From Paenibacillus azoreducens (GTDB taxonomy: Bacteria > Bacillota > Bacilli > Paenibacillales > Paenibacillaceae), in contig NZ_AP025343.1 of assembly GCF_021654775.1 (NCBI RefSeq), forward strand, positions 3,749,501-3,813,500: a stretch of DNA of 64,000 nt, written 5' to 3'. Under the pieces are notes generated by a model that was not told the DNA's origin, made no database searches, and saw only the letters and a program-made list of their open reading frames with translations. Below, in pieces: positions 8,227 to 17,439 of the stretch. The first letter of the stretch is position 1, and every line of letters begins with the position of its first letter. The translations under genes and the position numbers were made by a program.

Positions 8227-11200
8227 TCATTTTACAACAAAATAAACCTTTGTCCCTGTGCCTAATGTACTTATGATATGAATTCCTGTTCCGAAGTGCC
8301 GCTTTAAACGCTGATCAGTATTTATCAATCCGACCCCTGAACTACGATCTGCTTTTCTTTCCAATATTCGCCGCAATTGAACTTCGTCCATTCCGATTCC
8401 ATCGTCTTCAACGGTTATCTCCGCATGCGTTTCATAGACAGAAATCCGAATAATGATCTTTCCTCCGCGAGCGCGCTTCATAATGCCGTGTCGTATCGCA
8501 TTTTCAACTAAAGGCTGGATCGATAAAAACGGGATTTTTAATTCCTTGTAGTCGTCATCCGTCTCCCAAACAACTTGAAGCCTTTCTTCAAACCGAACCT
8601 TTTCGATATATAGATAAGAGCGCACCAGACTTAGCTCCTCTTCGATCGGAACAAGTCCATCCATATTCTGAAAACTAAATTTATTCCTCAAAAAATTGCT
8701 GAACTCATTAAGCAAATCGCGCATTTTATCCAGATTAATATCACTTAAAGCTGTTACGGCATTTAATGCATTGAATAAAAAATGAGGCTGGATTTGGGCT
8801 TGCAGCCATGCCGCTTCTAATCGCAATTGTTCCCGGACGATTTGTTTAACCGTAGTTAACGCCTCTATCCGCGATTTTATTTCTAATGGTTCCACTGGCT
8901 TTGTCACATAATCGTTTGCCCCAGCTAAAAAACCGCTTTGGATATCTTTCGGTTGGCTTCTGGCGGTAAGGAGCAAAACCGGGAGCTCTGTGAGCGTAAA
9001 CCGCTCACGAATGATTCGTGTCAGCTCATAGCCAGACATCTGCGGCATCATAATATCTGAGATGATTAGATCCCATTCCTTTGCATCCAGAACAGCCAAC
9101 GCTTCTTTCCCGCTCGTTACCATCGTTATTTCATATTCGTCCGACGGGAGTATTGCTTCAAGCACTTGAAGGTTGACCGGATCGTCATCAACAATTAATA
9201 TGAGCGGACGATCGCGATTCATTTCTATTGGAGTAGTTGTTGGTTTCGCAGCCGGCGGGATTTCCGCTTTTTCCAAACTGACTGCGACTTCTTCCTGAAT
9301 CAGCATAGATTGCGATGCCAACGGTTCAAATGAGTTAGAAAAATCATTTTCTTCCTCTGCTCTAAGACCTGCTAGCTTTAACGAAAATGTGAACTTTGAA
9401 CCTTCCCCTAAAACAGAGGACACTTCTAACGTACCTCCATGAAGCTCAACCAGCTGTTTGCTTATACTTAAACCTAACCCAAAGCCACCCTCAATCATGG
9501 TCTCGCTAGTGCTCGCCTGCTCATAAGGACGGAATAGGCGCTTAAGCATGTCCTCATCCATTCCGATCCCGGTATCGGTAATCACAATATAAGCTCTTCC
9601 TTCCCGTGTATAAGCTTGGATCGAAATGACCCCTTCATTCGTATATTTCACAGCATTATGAAGCAAATTGAAAACGATTTGGATAACCCGGTTTTCGTCC
9701 GCGATTACTGAAGGGAAATCTTCGGGAATTTGATTTGTTATTTTGACGGACTTCACTTCCGCATTAAATTGCAGCATATCAAGCACCCCGGTCACGATTG
9801 GCTGAATCCATATGTCTTTTTGCTGAAGACGCGGATTGCCTTCCCGTAAACTCATCACATCAATCAAATCGTTTAATATCAAAGTCAGCCGACGTCCTAC
9901 GGATAAAACCGTTTCAAGCTCTTTGATGCTTCTCTCCTGTAACAAATGCCGTTCCCTTTTCAAAATTGATTGCGACAGGTTGAGGATGCTGTGGAGCGGA
10001 TTTTTAAATTCATGTGAAGTGTTCGCCAAAAATTGATCCTTATGGTCATTCATTCTTTGCAATGTTGCGGCAATCTCCTTGGTGTTCGCATGCATTTTAA
10101 AATAATCCTTAAACCATACAGAGGCTAAACACCCCATCGAAATAATCATATCAAACGGATAGTGGACAACACTCAATCCGCTTTCCCGCCAAATTAAGGA
10201 CCAAAGAAAATGATGAATCAGCGCAAGTATAGAAAAAAGCAGTAAAAGATGGCTTTTTATATCTGCAATAACTTTTTTAAAGATTGCAATCAACGTGACC
10301 ACAGCTGCAATACCACCCAAAAGAATATACACCGGGAAGAGCATAATCACCTGATAGGGGGCCAAAAGCAACGTAATGCCAGCGGTACCTAAATTCATTA
10401 CAGTATAAACAGGATATATCCTTCTCCAATAAGGGAGTTCACGATGATTCGTGCACTGGAGCAAAGCGTAGCATCCAATGATAAAAGCGGCGTTAGATAG
10501 CCGAAAATCCCAACGATAGCCAATATAAAACAATTGATGGAACAATTTCTCATCATTGCTTAATAGACTAGTAAGCGTTACACATAGTGTCAGTAAAGAA
10601 AAATAAAGCAGCTTCTTTTCCTTATTTCCTAACAAAAACAGAATAAACGCATAGACAGAATGCATAAGAAATATAATCGCTGCCAGAAGCTGCATAGAAA
10701 CGGAGATTTTCATATCTTTTGTAATTGCTTCTTCTGATCCAAATTTAATGGATCGAATGATGCCGCTGTTTCGACTATCCACATAGTTTGCGGCCTGAAT
10801 CACGAGTTCGATTACTCCGTTTTCATCAGCGGTAAAAGTTGTGGAATAAGGCAGGTTCTTCGCGATATAATCATCCTTCGTTTTCGCTACCCGCCCGGAT
10901 TTAGCAAGCAATCGCCCATTTATGTATAATTCTGATGAAGTGCGCACGCTGGGTACGCGAATGCTATAATTTATATCCTTTTCCGGGTTTACATTAAGAC
11001 GCAAGCGATAGGAAGCAAAACCATATGGAGTTGACTCACCAGCATGCAAAGCTTTATTCCATCCTCCCGGAACCTGAATTAGCCTTGGCTCACTTTCGCT
11101 TATTGCTTGTTGTCGACTGCCATCCATCAACCATTGTGAGGGGTAAAACTCCCATTCCCCATCAAGCAAAAGAACACCGCCATCTTCTGCATTCCAATCA

Positions 11201-11409
11201 CGCAAATCTAACTGCCCATTCTGTATTGACATCTGTTTGTGATCAGGAAACAATTCCATCCACAACATGCGCAAGCTGGATAAAATGATTATCAATAGTC
11301 CAAGTATTAAAAAAATATGGCTCTTTTTCATGGGGTAATTTGGCGAATCACTGCCAAGAAACATTCCTCTCATAATCATTTTTTGATAATACACATGCAA
11401 AGATTTCAA
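8227..11409 (-). CDS. 7TMR-DISM hybrid sensor kinase with two kinase modules
   Basis: A membrane signalling protein of up to 1,060 residues. In order: an N-terminal membrane helix, an extracytoplasmic jelly-roll domain (about 60-220), seven membrane helices of the 7TMR-DISM type (about 235-425), HisKA with FLANTSHEFKNPLHS, a first HATPase (NLLHNAVKYT, DTGIGMDE, GFGLGLSI), a receiver (LILIVDDD, phospho-acceptor in DLIISDIMMP, Lys in DYVTKP), then a LytS-type His_kinase domain (QIQPHFLFNALNAV) with a second HATPase (PLVENAIRHG, VEDDGIGMD). No partner regulator lies beside it. The start is unsure: TTG 11409 gives the longest form but has no Shine-Dalgarno, and ATG 11331, directly before the first membrane helix, is a good alternative. 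Confidence 0.9.
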   Translation of the reverse strand: MKSLHVYYQKMIMRGMFLGSDSPNYPMKKSHIFLILGLLIIILSSLRMLWMELFPDHKQMSIQNGQLDLRDWNAEDGGVLLLDGEWEFYPSQWLMDGSRQQAISESEPRLIQVPGGWNKALHAGESTPYGFASYRLRLNVNPEKDINYSIRVPSVRTSSELYINGRLLAKSGRVAKTKDDYIAKNLPYSTTFTADENGVIELVIQAANYVDSRNSGIIRSIKFGSEEAITKDMKISVSMQLLAAIIFLMHSVYAFILFLLGNKEKKLLYFSLLTLCVTLTSLLSNDEKLFHQLFYIGYRWDFRLSNAAFIIGCYALLQCTNHRELPYWRRIYPVYTVMNLGTAGITLLLAPYQVIMLFPVYILLGGIAAVVTLIAIFKKVIADIKSHLLLLFSILALIHHFLWSLIWRESGLSVVHYPFDMIISMGCLASVWFKDYFKMHANTKEIAATLQRMNDHKDQFLANTSHEFKNPLHSILNLSQSILKRERHLLQERSIKELETVLSVGRRLTLILNDLIDVMSLREGNPRLQQKDIWIQPIVTGVLDMLQFNAEVKSVKITNQIPEDFPSVIADENRVIQIVFNLLHNAVKYTNEGVISIQAYTREGRAYIVITDTGIGMDEDMLKRLFRPYEQASTSETMIEGGFGLGLSISKQLVELHGGTLEVSSVLGEGSKFTFSLKLAGLRAEEENDFSNSFEPLASQSMLIQEEVAVSLEKAEIPPAAKPTTTPIEMNRDRPLILIVDDDPVNLQVLEAILPSDEYEITMVTSGKEALAVLDAKEWDLIISDIMMPQMSGYELTRIIRERFTLTELPVLLLTARSQPKDIQSGFLAGANDYVTKPVEPLEIKSRIEALTTVKQIVREQLRLEAAWLQAQIQPHFLFNALNAVTALSDINLDKMRDLLNEFSNFLRNKFSFQNMDGLVPIEEELSLVRSYLYIEKVRFEERLQVVWETDDDYKELKIPFLSIQPLVENAIRHGIMKRARGGKIIIRISVYETHAEITVEDDGIGMDEVQLRRILERKADRSSGVGLINTDQRLKRHFGTGIHIISTLGTGTKVYFVVK

Positions 11410-11555
11410 AATTAGTCGTTACACATTATGACATTCACTGAGGTGCTTCCCATAATATACCACAGCAATCATAACAGAGAAATGACGATAGGGGTGTTCT
11501 TTTGTTTATTATACGGCCATGCTTCTTAGCGGATTTTAGTAGTTCAAATTCGGGA

Positions 11556-11679
11556 ATAAGAAAAACGTCTATCGACGTACTTTCCAAGAATAAAGACCGC
11601 ATTAGCGGATGTTTTTCTTGCGCTTAGATAATCACTTAAGCTCCATTTAAAACTTTTTTACTCTATAATCTAAAAAAAG
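11556..11679. repeat. Two-hairpin repeat, copy A (diverged)
   Basis: The first 62 bases (AAGAAAAAC 11558-11566 pairing with GTTTTTCTT 11611-11619, inner hairpins ACGTC/GACGT and CCGC/GCGG) closely match copies B and C. The second half is diverged but keeps the terminal CTATAATCT and A tract. It lies immediately 3' of the terminator of the minus-strand hydrolase gene, like the other copies. Confidence 0.7.
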
Positions 11680-11708
11680 AATGAACAAAGTCTATCCTTC
11701 GTCCATTC
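11672..11708 (-). terminator. Terminator of the anchored hydrolase gene
   Basis: On the minus strand GAATGGAC (11708-11701) pairs with GTTCATTC (11686-11679), then seven T that abut repeat copy A. Confidence 0.6.
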
Positions 11709-11776
11709 CCTTTTGATCTTGTATAATCTTCACTGCGCGTTTACGATGCAATTCCCTAGTTTGCGGGTAGAGACAA

Positions 11777-12817
11777 TTATCTAGGTGTTGTTATATCTTG
11801 CAAAAGATCAAGGATCACCTTCGTCACAAGCTCAGGCTGATCTTCCATGACCATATGGCCGCTTTTCTCCGCTACGATTAACTTGCTCTTGCTCGAAATG
11901 CCCAGCATATTCCGTTGACCGTTCTGCCATATTTCTTCCAATTTTTCGCCTCCCTCTTTGGAAAAACCGAATGCGGCGTAATCCTGCGGCAATCCTCGTG
12001 CAATGACCCGTACAGGAAGATTCCCCAAGTTTTGCCCACGGATGGCATCCTCCGACGTATATACTAACTTCCCTTCATTTTCGGCCTCTTCAAAATAACC
12101 AGGCGTCGCAACGATGTTCAAAAAACGGCTTCGTTCCTCCTTCGGAACCAAACCTTCCAGTAAAAAGTTCTGAAAAAGCCGAAGCACTCCCGATTGTTTC
12201 AGCAGCGTCAACTCTGCCGCCGGCGGCTTTTTCGTAAACTTCTCTCGAGCAGTAATCGGAGCGGCGTCCTTCTCGTCATTTTCCGGACGAGCGTCAACAA
12301 GCACCAACCCCGCTACTTCATCCCTATAAGTTTGGGCGAACAACCTTGAGTACGTTCCACCCAAGGAATGGCCCACGAAGAGGTATGGCCCACGAAGTCC
12401 CTCTTTGTGCAAAGCCGTGTGAAGCTCGCGGACAATGTTGGCGCCGGTTCTTTCTGTATCCGCCTTTTCGCTCCAGGCATAACCAGCACGGTCGTAGCTG
12501 ACGACTTTAGCATATGGAGCCAGCTGTTCCGGGATGTCCTTCCAGGACAGACTCGTCTCGCCGCTGCCCGCTTCAAGCACAATCGTGATGGAGCCCTTGC
12601 CCTGTTGATTGAGATGCAGCTTATATCCTCCCGCATCTACCAGCTTTCCCGGCATTGGATAATCCCGCTTTCCCGCCTCGGAAGCAATCGCTTCATAGGC
12701 AAACCCTGCCCCGATGAGTAGCAACACCAGAGCTAAAGCGATAAGAACAACTCTCTTCCATAAGCCCCTTTTTCTTTTTCTTGCTTGTACAGTTACTGTC
12801 GTCGTGTCCGTGTTCAT
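11777..12817 (-). CDS. Membrane-anchored alpha/beta hydrolase
   Basis: A 346-residue protein with a basic N-terminus and one membrane helix (about 23-43), then an alpha/beta-hydrolase domain expected outside the cell. The nucleophile is in VGHSLGGTYSR (about residue 150), an acid lies in LVLVDARPEND, and the base His in KSGHMVMEDQPE near the C-terminus. Similar anchored hydrolases are common in Bacilli; no substrate is known. The start ATG is preceded by GGAGAGGAAAAAGCTGT. A palindromic operator lies in the promoter spacer, so expression is probably repressor-controlled. Confidence 0.85.
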   Translation of the reverse strand: MNTDTTTVTVQARKRKRGLWKRVVLIALALVLLLIGAGFAYEAIASEAGKRDYPMPGKLVDAGGYKLHLNQQGKGSITIVLEAGSGETSLSWKDIPEQLAPYAKVVSYDRAGYAWSEKADTERTGANIVRELHTALHKEGLRGPYLFVGHSLGGTYSRLFAQTYRDEVAGLVLVDARPENDEKDAAPITAREKFTKKPPAAELTLLKQSGVLRLFQNFLLEGLVPKEERSRFLNIVATPGYFEEAENEGKLVYTSEDAIRGQNLGNLPVRVIARGLPQDYAAFGFSKEGGEKLEEIWQNGQRNMLGISSKSKLIVAEKSGHMVMEDQPELVTKVILDLLQDITTPR

Positions 12818-12865
12818 ACAGCTTTTTCCTCTCCTATGTTTTATTTAATACGAATGTACTATAAA

Positions 12866-12895
12866 ATAATATAATACAATTGTATTAAACGTCAA
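12866..12895 (-). promoter_or_regulatory. Promoter of the anchored hydrolase with internal operator
   Basis: On the minus strand TTGACG (12895-12890), 18 nt, TATTAT (12871-12866). The spacer contains the perfect palindrome AATACAATTGTATT (12873-12886), and a related sequence AATACGAATGTACT lies 26 bp downstream (12847-12860). The two together look like a repressor binding region of TetR or MarR type; the repressor is not identified. Confidence 0.6.
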
Positions 12896-13011
12896 CCAAC
12901 GGTCTCGGCTTAAAGGCTATTTCGGGTACGATACGGCATACGGCGCAGAAATGAGGCGAAAGTCGATTTCGTTTTTCCCCGCCTTGTTACGATCTTCAAA
13001 ATGAACTACAA

Positions 13012-13048
13012 AAAGAGCCGCAAGGAGATCTTTTTTCTCCCTCCGGCT
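13012..13048 (-). terminator. Terminator of the acyl-CoA operon
   Basis: On the minus strand AGCCGGAGGGAG and CTCCTTGCGGCT form a long stem over 13016-13048, followed by CTTTTTG. It ends the five-gene operon after the TetR gene. Confidence 0.75.
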
Positions 13049-13060
13049 TTACTCTTCTAT

Positions 13061-13651
13061 CTAGCACTTGTTTCCAATTGTGTTTATCCCATTTAGGAAC
13101 ATCTCTGTATAGACAGCCGCCACCTCGGTATCGGACAACGATCCGCCCTTCTTGAACCAGGTATAGCACCAGTTGCAGGCCCCTAGGACGCTGAATGCTA
13201 CCATTTCAGGCGGCAGATCATCCCGAAATTCACCGCTCTCTATTCCCTGTTCGATGACAGACTGTACATTTAACCGGAAACGGTCCCGCTTCTGTTTGAT
13301 CGCAGCAAGACTATCACCCGAAATATGAAGAAGTTCTCGGAAAAAGATGCGCGCGCTGCTTCCCCGGCCTTCGATTGCCTGAATGGTCATAAGGATGATC
13401 CCGGACAACTTTTCCTTCCAGGTTCGATCCGGCTGCTCGATGATGCGCTGCTGTTCCTCCAGCATGTAATCAATATACTGCAGTTGAATTTGCGTCAACA
13501 GTTCTTCTTTACTCGAAAAGTAATAATAGAAGGTCCCCTTGGTCACGCCCAGCGTGTTGACAATGTCCCGGATAGAGGCTTCGCTAAACCCTTTCGATTC
13601 AAATAGTGTTATGCTGTGCTTCATTATCTTCTCTTTCATGAACGGCTCCAA
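13061..13651 (-). CDS. TetR/AcrR regulator of the acyl-CoA operon
   Basis: A 196-residue TetR protein. The HTH covers about residues 20-45 (SIRDIVNTLGVTKGTFYYYFSSKEEL), followed by a helical ligand domain rich in aromatic residues. As the last gene of the operon, 50 bp after the acyl-CoA ligase, it most likely senses an acyl-CoA or fatty acid and represses the operon through the palindrome at 18675-18694. TTG 13651 is chosen because AAGGAG lies 9 nt upstream; ATG four codons later has no ribosome binding site. Confidence 0.85.
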   Translation of the reverse strand: MEPFMKEKIMKHSITLFESKGFSEASIRDIVNTLGVTKGTFYYYFSSKEELLTQIQLQYIDYMLEEQQRIIEQPDRTWKEKLSGIILMTIQAIEGRGSSARIFFRELLHISGDSLAAIKQKRDRFRLNVQSVIEQGIESGEFRDDLPPEMVAFSVLGACNWCYTWFKKGGSLSDTEVAAVYTEMFLNGINTIGNKC

Positions 13652-13701
13652 GTATAATCTCTCCTTCTAGCAATTCCGGGCACGATTCAAGGGCAAGCCC
13701 T

Positions 13702-15375
13702 CTAGTCTTCCCGGTTCGCTTGTTTCCTGGCCTCTTCCTGAAGCTTGCGCCATAATATTTTGCCGCTGCCGGTCATCGGGAGCGATGCGACGATTTCAAC
13801 CAAGCGCGGATATTTATAGGCAGCCATATGCTGCTGCGCCCAGCGAATAATGTCATCCGCCTCTACCGAGCCGCGCTTGTCTTCCTGCAGGACGACGTAT
13901 GCTTTGATTTCTTCGCCTTTCCTCTTGTCTGGCACCCCGATCACGCAGACTTCTTTAATCGCCGGATTCTTATACAAAATCGACTCCACTTCATTTGGCC
14001 ACACTTTGAATCCGGAAGCGTTAATCATGCGTTTCAGCCGCTCGACGTAAAAGAAGTAGCCTTCTTCGTCGCAATAGCCGATATCTCCGGAGCGAAAAAA
14101 TGGTTTGCCGTCTATCTCGACAAAGGCATTTTTTGTCTCTGACGGGTTGTTCCAGTAGCCTTGAAATAATTGCGGGCCGTTCACCATGATTTCCCCTTCT
14201 TCGCGGGGCCCCTTCTCTTCCAACGTTATCGGGTCAATAATACGTGCGTCTACGTCAAAGGACGGAACACCGAGACATTGCAGCTTCGGGCGATCGAGCG
14301 GATTAAAATGCGTCTGCGCCATCGTTTCCGACAAACCGTAACCTTCTACGAACCGGAGGCCGGTGGCCTGATAGAGCTTCTCACCGACCGCTTCCGGCAG
14401 ACCGGCCCCGCCTCCGTTAATGACGATAAGCGAACTCAGATCATATTGCGAAAGCTGGGGATTGGAGAGAAAATCAACAACCATCGTGCTGATTCCCGTC
14501 CAATGTGTACACTTGCGGGTTTCGATGAATCGAGCTGCTGTAAGGCGGTCCCACCGCGTCATCATGACGATGGCAGCTCCCATATAAATCGGCGCGTGCA
14601 TGCCGTGAACCATACCGGTCACATGAAACAAGGGAAGCGTGGACAGCACGATCGATTCCGTCGTCAGTTCTCCCCACAATGCCGCCGAAACCACATTCGC
14701 CTGCACCGACTTATGGGTATGCATGCAGCCTTTTGGTTCGCCGGTTGTCCCGGATGTATACGGGAGCACCGCGAGATCACTTCCTGCCGTCTCCGGGAAG
14801 GGCAGCGTTTCGGCGGCTGTCTGCATCGCTTCCATCCACGGGATGACTTGAGGAGAACCCGCTTCCAACCGTGGAGCCTTGACGAAGTCCGGGGCATCCA
14901 TGCCTGGATTAACGCAATAGTCAGAATAAGCGGCGAGGATGATGCGTTCAAGACAGCTCGTTGCCAGCAGCGGCTCGATGCGCGGATACAGTTCCTGGCT
15001 GACTAGGCCGATCCTGATGCTGCCGTCTTTGATATAGAAGAAAAGCTCTTCCGTCAGATTCATCGGATTGATCGGCACAACAATGCCGCCGCACCGCAAA
15101 ATGGCATAGTAGGATATGATGAATTGCGGACTGTTTTGCATATAGATAAGCACGCGGTCGCCTTTATTAACGCCCAGATGCATTAAATAAGCGGCCATAC
15201 GGTTCACTTCATCTATCAACATCCGGTAGGTGATGATCTGATCATAATAAATGATCGCCGTCCGGTCCGGGTACCGGCGGGCGGTTACCTCAAGATTGTC
15301 GCTCAGCGTCGTATCCGGCACCGTGAGCGTAACCGGCATGCGTGCAGGCCAAAACGCAAAATGGGAACGTGTCAA
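13702..15375 (-). CDS. Acyl-CoA synthetase (AMP-forming ligase)
   Basis: A 557-residue member of the ANL superfamily that activates a carboxylic acid with ATP and joins it to CoA. The P-loop is PYTSGTTGEPKGCMH (about 208), the A5 motif VEGYGLSE, the hinge and ATP motif FFRSGDIGYCDEEGY, and the catalytic lysine region MTGSGKILWRKL near the C-terminus. Length fits medium- or long-chain and related ligases. TTG 15375 is preceded by AGGAGGAGATTCAG. In the operon it would correspond to LvaE of the levulinate pathway, but chain specificity cannot be read. Confidence 0.88.
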   Translation of the reverse strand: MTRSHFAFWPARMPVTLTVPDTTLSDNLEVTARRYPDRTAIIYYDQIITYRMLIDEVNRMAAYLMHLGVNKGDRVLIYMQNSPQFIISYYAILRCGGIVVPINPMNLTEELFFYIKDGSIRIGLVSQELYPRIEPLLATSCLERIILAAYSDYCVNPGMDAPDFVKAPRLEAGSPQVIPWMEAMQTAAETLPFPETAGSDLAVLPYTSGTTGEPKGCMHTHKSVQANVVSAALWGELTTESIVLSTLPLFHVTGMVHGMHAPIYMGAAIVMMTRWDRLTAARFIETRKCTHWTGISTMVVDFLSNPQLSQYDLSSLIVINGGGAGLPEAVGEKLYQATGLRFVEGYGLSETMAQTHFNPLDRPKLQCLGVPSFDVDARIIDPITLEEKGPREEGEIMVNGPQLFQGYWNNPSETKNAFVEIDGKPFFRSGDIGYCDEEGYFFYVERLKRMINASGFKVWPNEVESILYKNPAIKEVCVIGVPDKRKGEEIKAYVVLQEDKRGSVEADDIIRWAQQHMAAYKYPRLVEIVASLPMTGSGKILWRKLQEEARKQANRED

Positions 15376-15433
15376 CTGAATCTCCTCCTCAAGGTTACGA
15401 ATGGTTAAAAGCTTGAAACTGTACAGTCAGCGC

Positions 15434-16519
15434 TTAGAACTGGCCTCGTTCCGTCTGCCGCCAAGCATGCGTAATCAGCGCCCGGACGGTGTCGTTGAAG
15501 CGGGCAAACCGCTCATCGTCCGTCTGTCCTTTTTTATAGCGGTAATAGATCTGCTGACATATAACGGCAAGCTTGAAATAAGCAAACGTCAAATAATACG
15601 AAATACCGGACATATCGCGTCCGCTCCTTGCCGCGTAAGCTTGCAGAAATTCCTCCCTCGTCATGAAGCCCGGCTTCACCGTCAATGGCGAATGCCCCAG
15701 TCCGCGCAGCAGCTCCGGCGGATCATCCGGTTCGAACCAATAGCTCAGCGCCGCGCCGACATCGGCCATCGGATCGCCGACCGTTGCCATCTCCCAGTCG
15801 AACACGCCGGTTACCTCGCTTGGATGGCTGCGGGAGAACATCACATTATTCAGCTTGAAATCATAATGGATGACGGTCGGGGCTGGCGAAACGGGCAGCG
15901 TATCGATCAACCACCTCTGAAGCCGTTCCGCTTCCGGAATCTCCTCCGTCTTCGCGCGTTCATAGCGTTCGACCCAGCCTTGGACCTGACGGCGCATAAA
16001 ACCTTCCGGTTGGCTGATCGACTGCAGGTTCGCCTCTTCATAGGGCACTTCATGAAGCTTGGCGAGTGTGGACACCATCGTGCCGGAAATCTCCCTGCCC
16101 AGCGCGGGCGTATATTCCACCTGCGGGGGGAAATCCCGGTCTAGAGTGATTCCATGCCGTCTCTCCATCACAAAAAACGGGCTGCCGATAACCGAAGGAT
16201 CCCCACAGTATAAATATGGACGTGGCGCAAGCGGGAATAATGGATGGAGCTGTTTAAGAAGCGTGTACTCGCGCTCCATATTATGCGCCTTCAGCGCCAC
16301 AGGACCAAGCGGTGGCCGTCGGACAACTGCCTCCCACTCTCCGGAGCGAATCAAGTAGGTCAAGTTTGAATGTCCTGCCGCGAACTGTTCGATCTGAATC
16401 GGACCACCGTCCGGAATATCGAGGTGATCCCGTATATATACATCAAGCGCGTTCAAATTCACCTCTTCGCCCTGACGCACGGGAATCGTATCCTTAAGAA
16501 CTGACTTTTGTTTGGACAT
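15434..16519 (-). CDS. APH-family kinase of acyl-CoA metabolism (ACAD10/11 N-domain-like)
   Basis: A 361-residue aminoglycoside-phosphotransferase-fold protein. H218-Y-D220 with N225 form the HxDxxxxN catalytic loop, and D241-W-E the metal-binding motif. It is much longer than true APH enzymes and matches the kinase domain fused to mammalian ACAD10/11 and the LvaA protein, which phosphorylates the 4-hydroxyl of 4-hydroxyacyl-CoA. The neighbouring dehydrogenase, SDR and ligase support this over drug resistance. I chose ATG 16519, with GGGGG 12 nt upstream, not the longer open frame to 16627, which overlaps the SDR gene. Confidence 0.85.
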   Translation of the reverse strand: MSKQKSVLKDTIPVRQGEEVNLNALDVYIRDHLDIPDGGPIQIEQFAAGHSNLTYLIRSGEWEAVVRRPPLGPVALKAHNMEREYTLLKQLHPLFPLAPRPYLYCGDPSVIGSPFFVMERRHGITLDRDFPPQVEYTPALGREISGTMVSTLAKLHEVPYEEANLQSISQPEGFMRRQVQGWVERYERAKTEEIPEAERLQRWLIDTLPVSPAPTVIHYDFKLNNVMFSRSHPSEVTGVFDWEMATVGDPMADVGAALSYWFEPDDPPELLRGLGHSPLTVKPGFMTREEFLQAYAARSGRDMSGISYYLTFAYFKLAVICQQIYYRYKKGQTDDERFARFNDTVRALITHAWRQTERGQF

Positions 16520-16604
16520 CGTTTTAAAATCCCCCTTTTTCCGTACCAATTCTATTCCCCTTTGATCCCGGCATAATGATTCTTTGTTGGCTTTGCCTTG
16601 GGCG

Positions 16605-17381
16605 CTACGTCGCTGACATACCTCCATCTACGGGCAGAATGACTCCGGTGATGTAATTCGAAGCGTCCGACGCCAGAAATACGGCACTTCCCTTGAGATC
16701 ACTTTCCGAACCGAGCCGACCAAGCGAAGTACGGCGGAGGATTTGCTCGCCCCCATGATGGATGACATCCCGGGTCATCTTAGTCGGGAAAAATCCGGGC
16801 GCAATTGCATTGACGCGAATCTGATGCTTGCCCCATTTGGCGGCCAGATCTTTGGTCAACGCAATGATCGCTCCTTTACTCGTGTTGTAGCCGACGGCAT
16901 CCAGCATATGCGGATCGGTTCCGCTGAGCCCCGCCACGGAAGCAATGTTGATGATCTTGCCTCCGCCCTGCTTGATCATCATCCGGCCGACCGCCTGCGA
17001 CATGAGAAAAGTACCCGTCACGTTAATATCGATGACTTTGTTCCATGCTTCGAAGGGCATCTCGACGGCGGGCGCTCCCCATGAGGCCCCGCTGTTATTG
17101 ACTAAAATATCGATGCGGCCATAGCTCTCCACGGATTCTTCAACCACCCGCCGTACATCATCCGGATTTCTGACATCGCAAGCCATCGCATGGCATGTTA
17201 CGCCCGTATCCTGCTCGATGCGGACGGCCGTCTCACGGCATGTTTCCACTTTCCTCGAACACAGGACCAGATTAGCCCCCGCCTCGGCCAGGCCTTGCGC
17301 GATTTGCGCCCCAAGCCCCCGCCCGCCGCCGGTGACGATTGCAGTCTTGCCCGTTAGGTCAAATAATTGCCTGACATTCAT
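16605..17381 (-). CDS. SDR-family oxidoreductase of the acyl-CoA operon
   Basis: A 258-residue classical SDR. The cofactor motif TGGGRGLG is near residue 18, NNSG near 95, catalytic Ser in NIASVAG near 145, and YNTSK near 163; the C-terminal VDGGMSAT is typical. It probably oxidises a 3-hydroxyacyl-CoA or related intermediate, in the position of LvaD. ATG 17381 follows GGGGGAGATAGGA, better than the upstream in-frame ATG at 17417. It lies 58 bp after the acyl-CoA dehydrogenase gene. Confidence 0.87.
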   Translation of the reverse strand: MNVRQLFDLTGKTAIVTGGGRGLGAQIAQGLAEAGANLVLCSRKVETCRETAVRIEQDTGVTCHAMACDVRNPDDVRRVVEESVESYGRIDILVNNSGASWGAPAVEMPFEAWNKVIDINVTGTFLMSQAVGRMMIKQGGGKIINIASVAGLSGTDPHMLDAVGYNTSKGAIIALTKDLAAKWGKHQIRVNAIAPGFFPTKMTRDVIHHGGEQILRRTSLGRLGSESDLKGSAVFLASDASNYITGVILPVDGGMSAT

Positions 17382-17439
17382 TCCTATCTCCCCCTTAATC
17401 GGATGGCAGAAATCCATTATATAAGGATCGCAATCGCTT

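Noticed and set aside
14170..15006. A 278-codon open frame on the plus strand
   Set aside because: It is fully antisense to the well-supported acyl-CoA ligase gene, has no ribosome binding site and no recognisable domain. GC-rich coding DNA often leaves such frames open.
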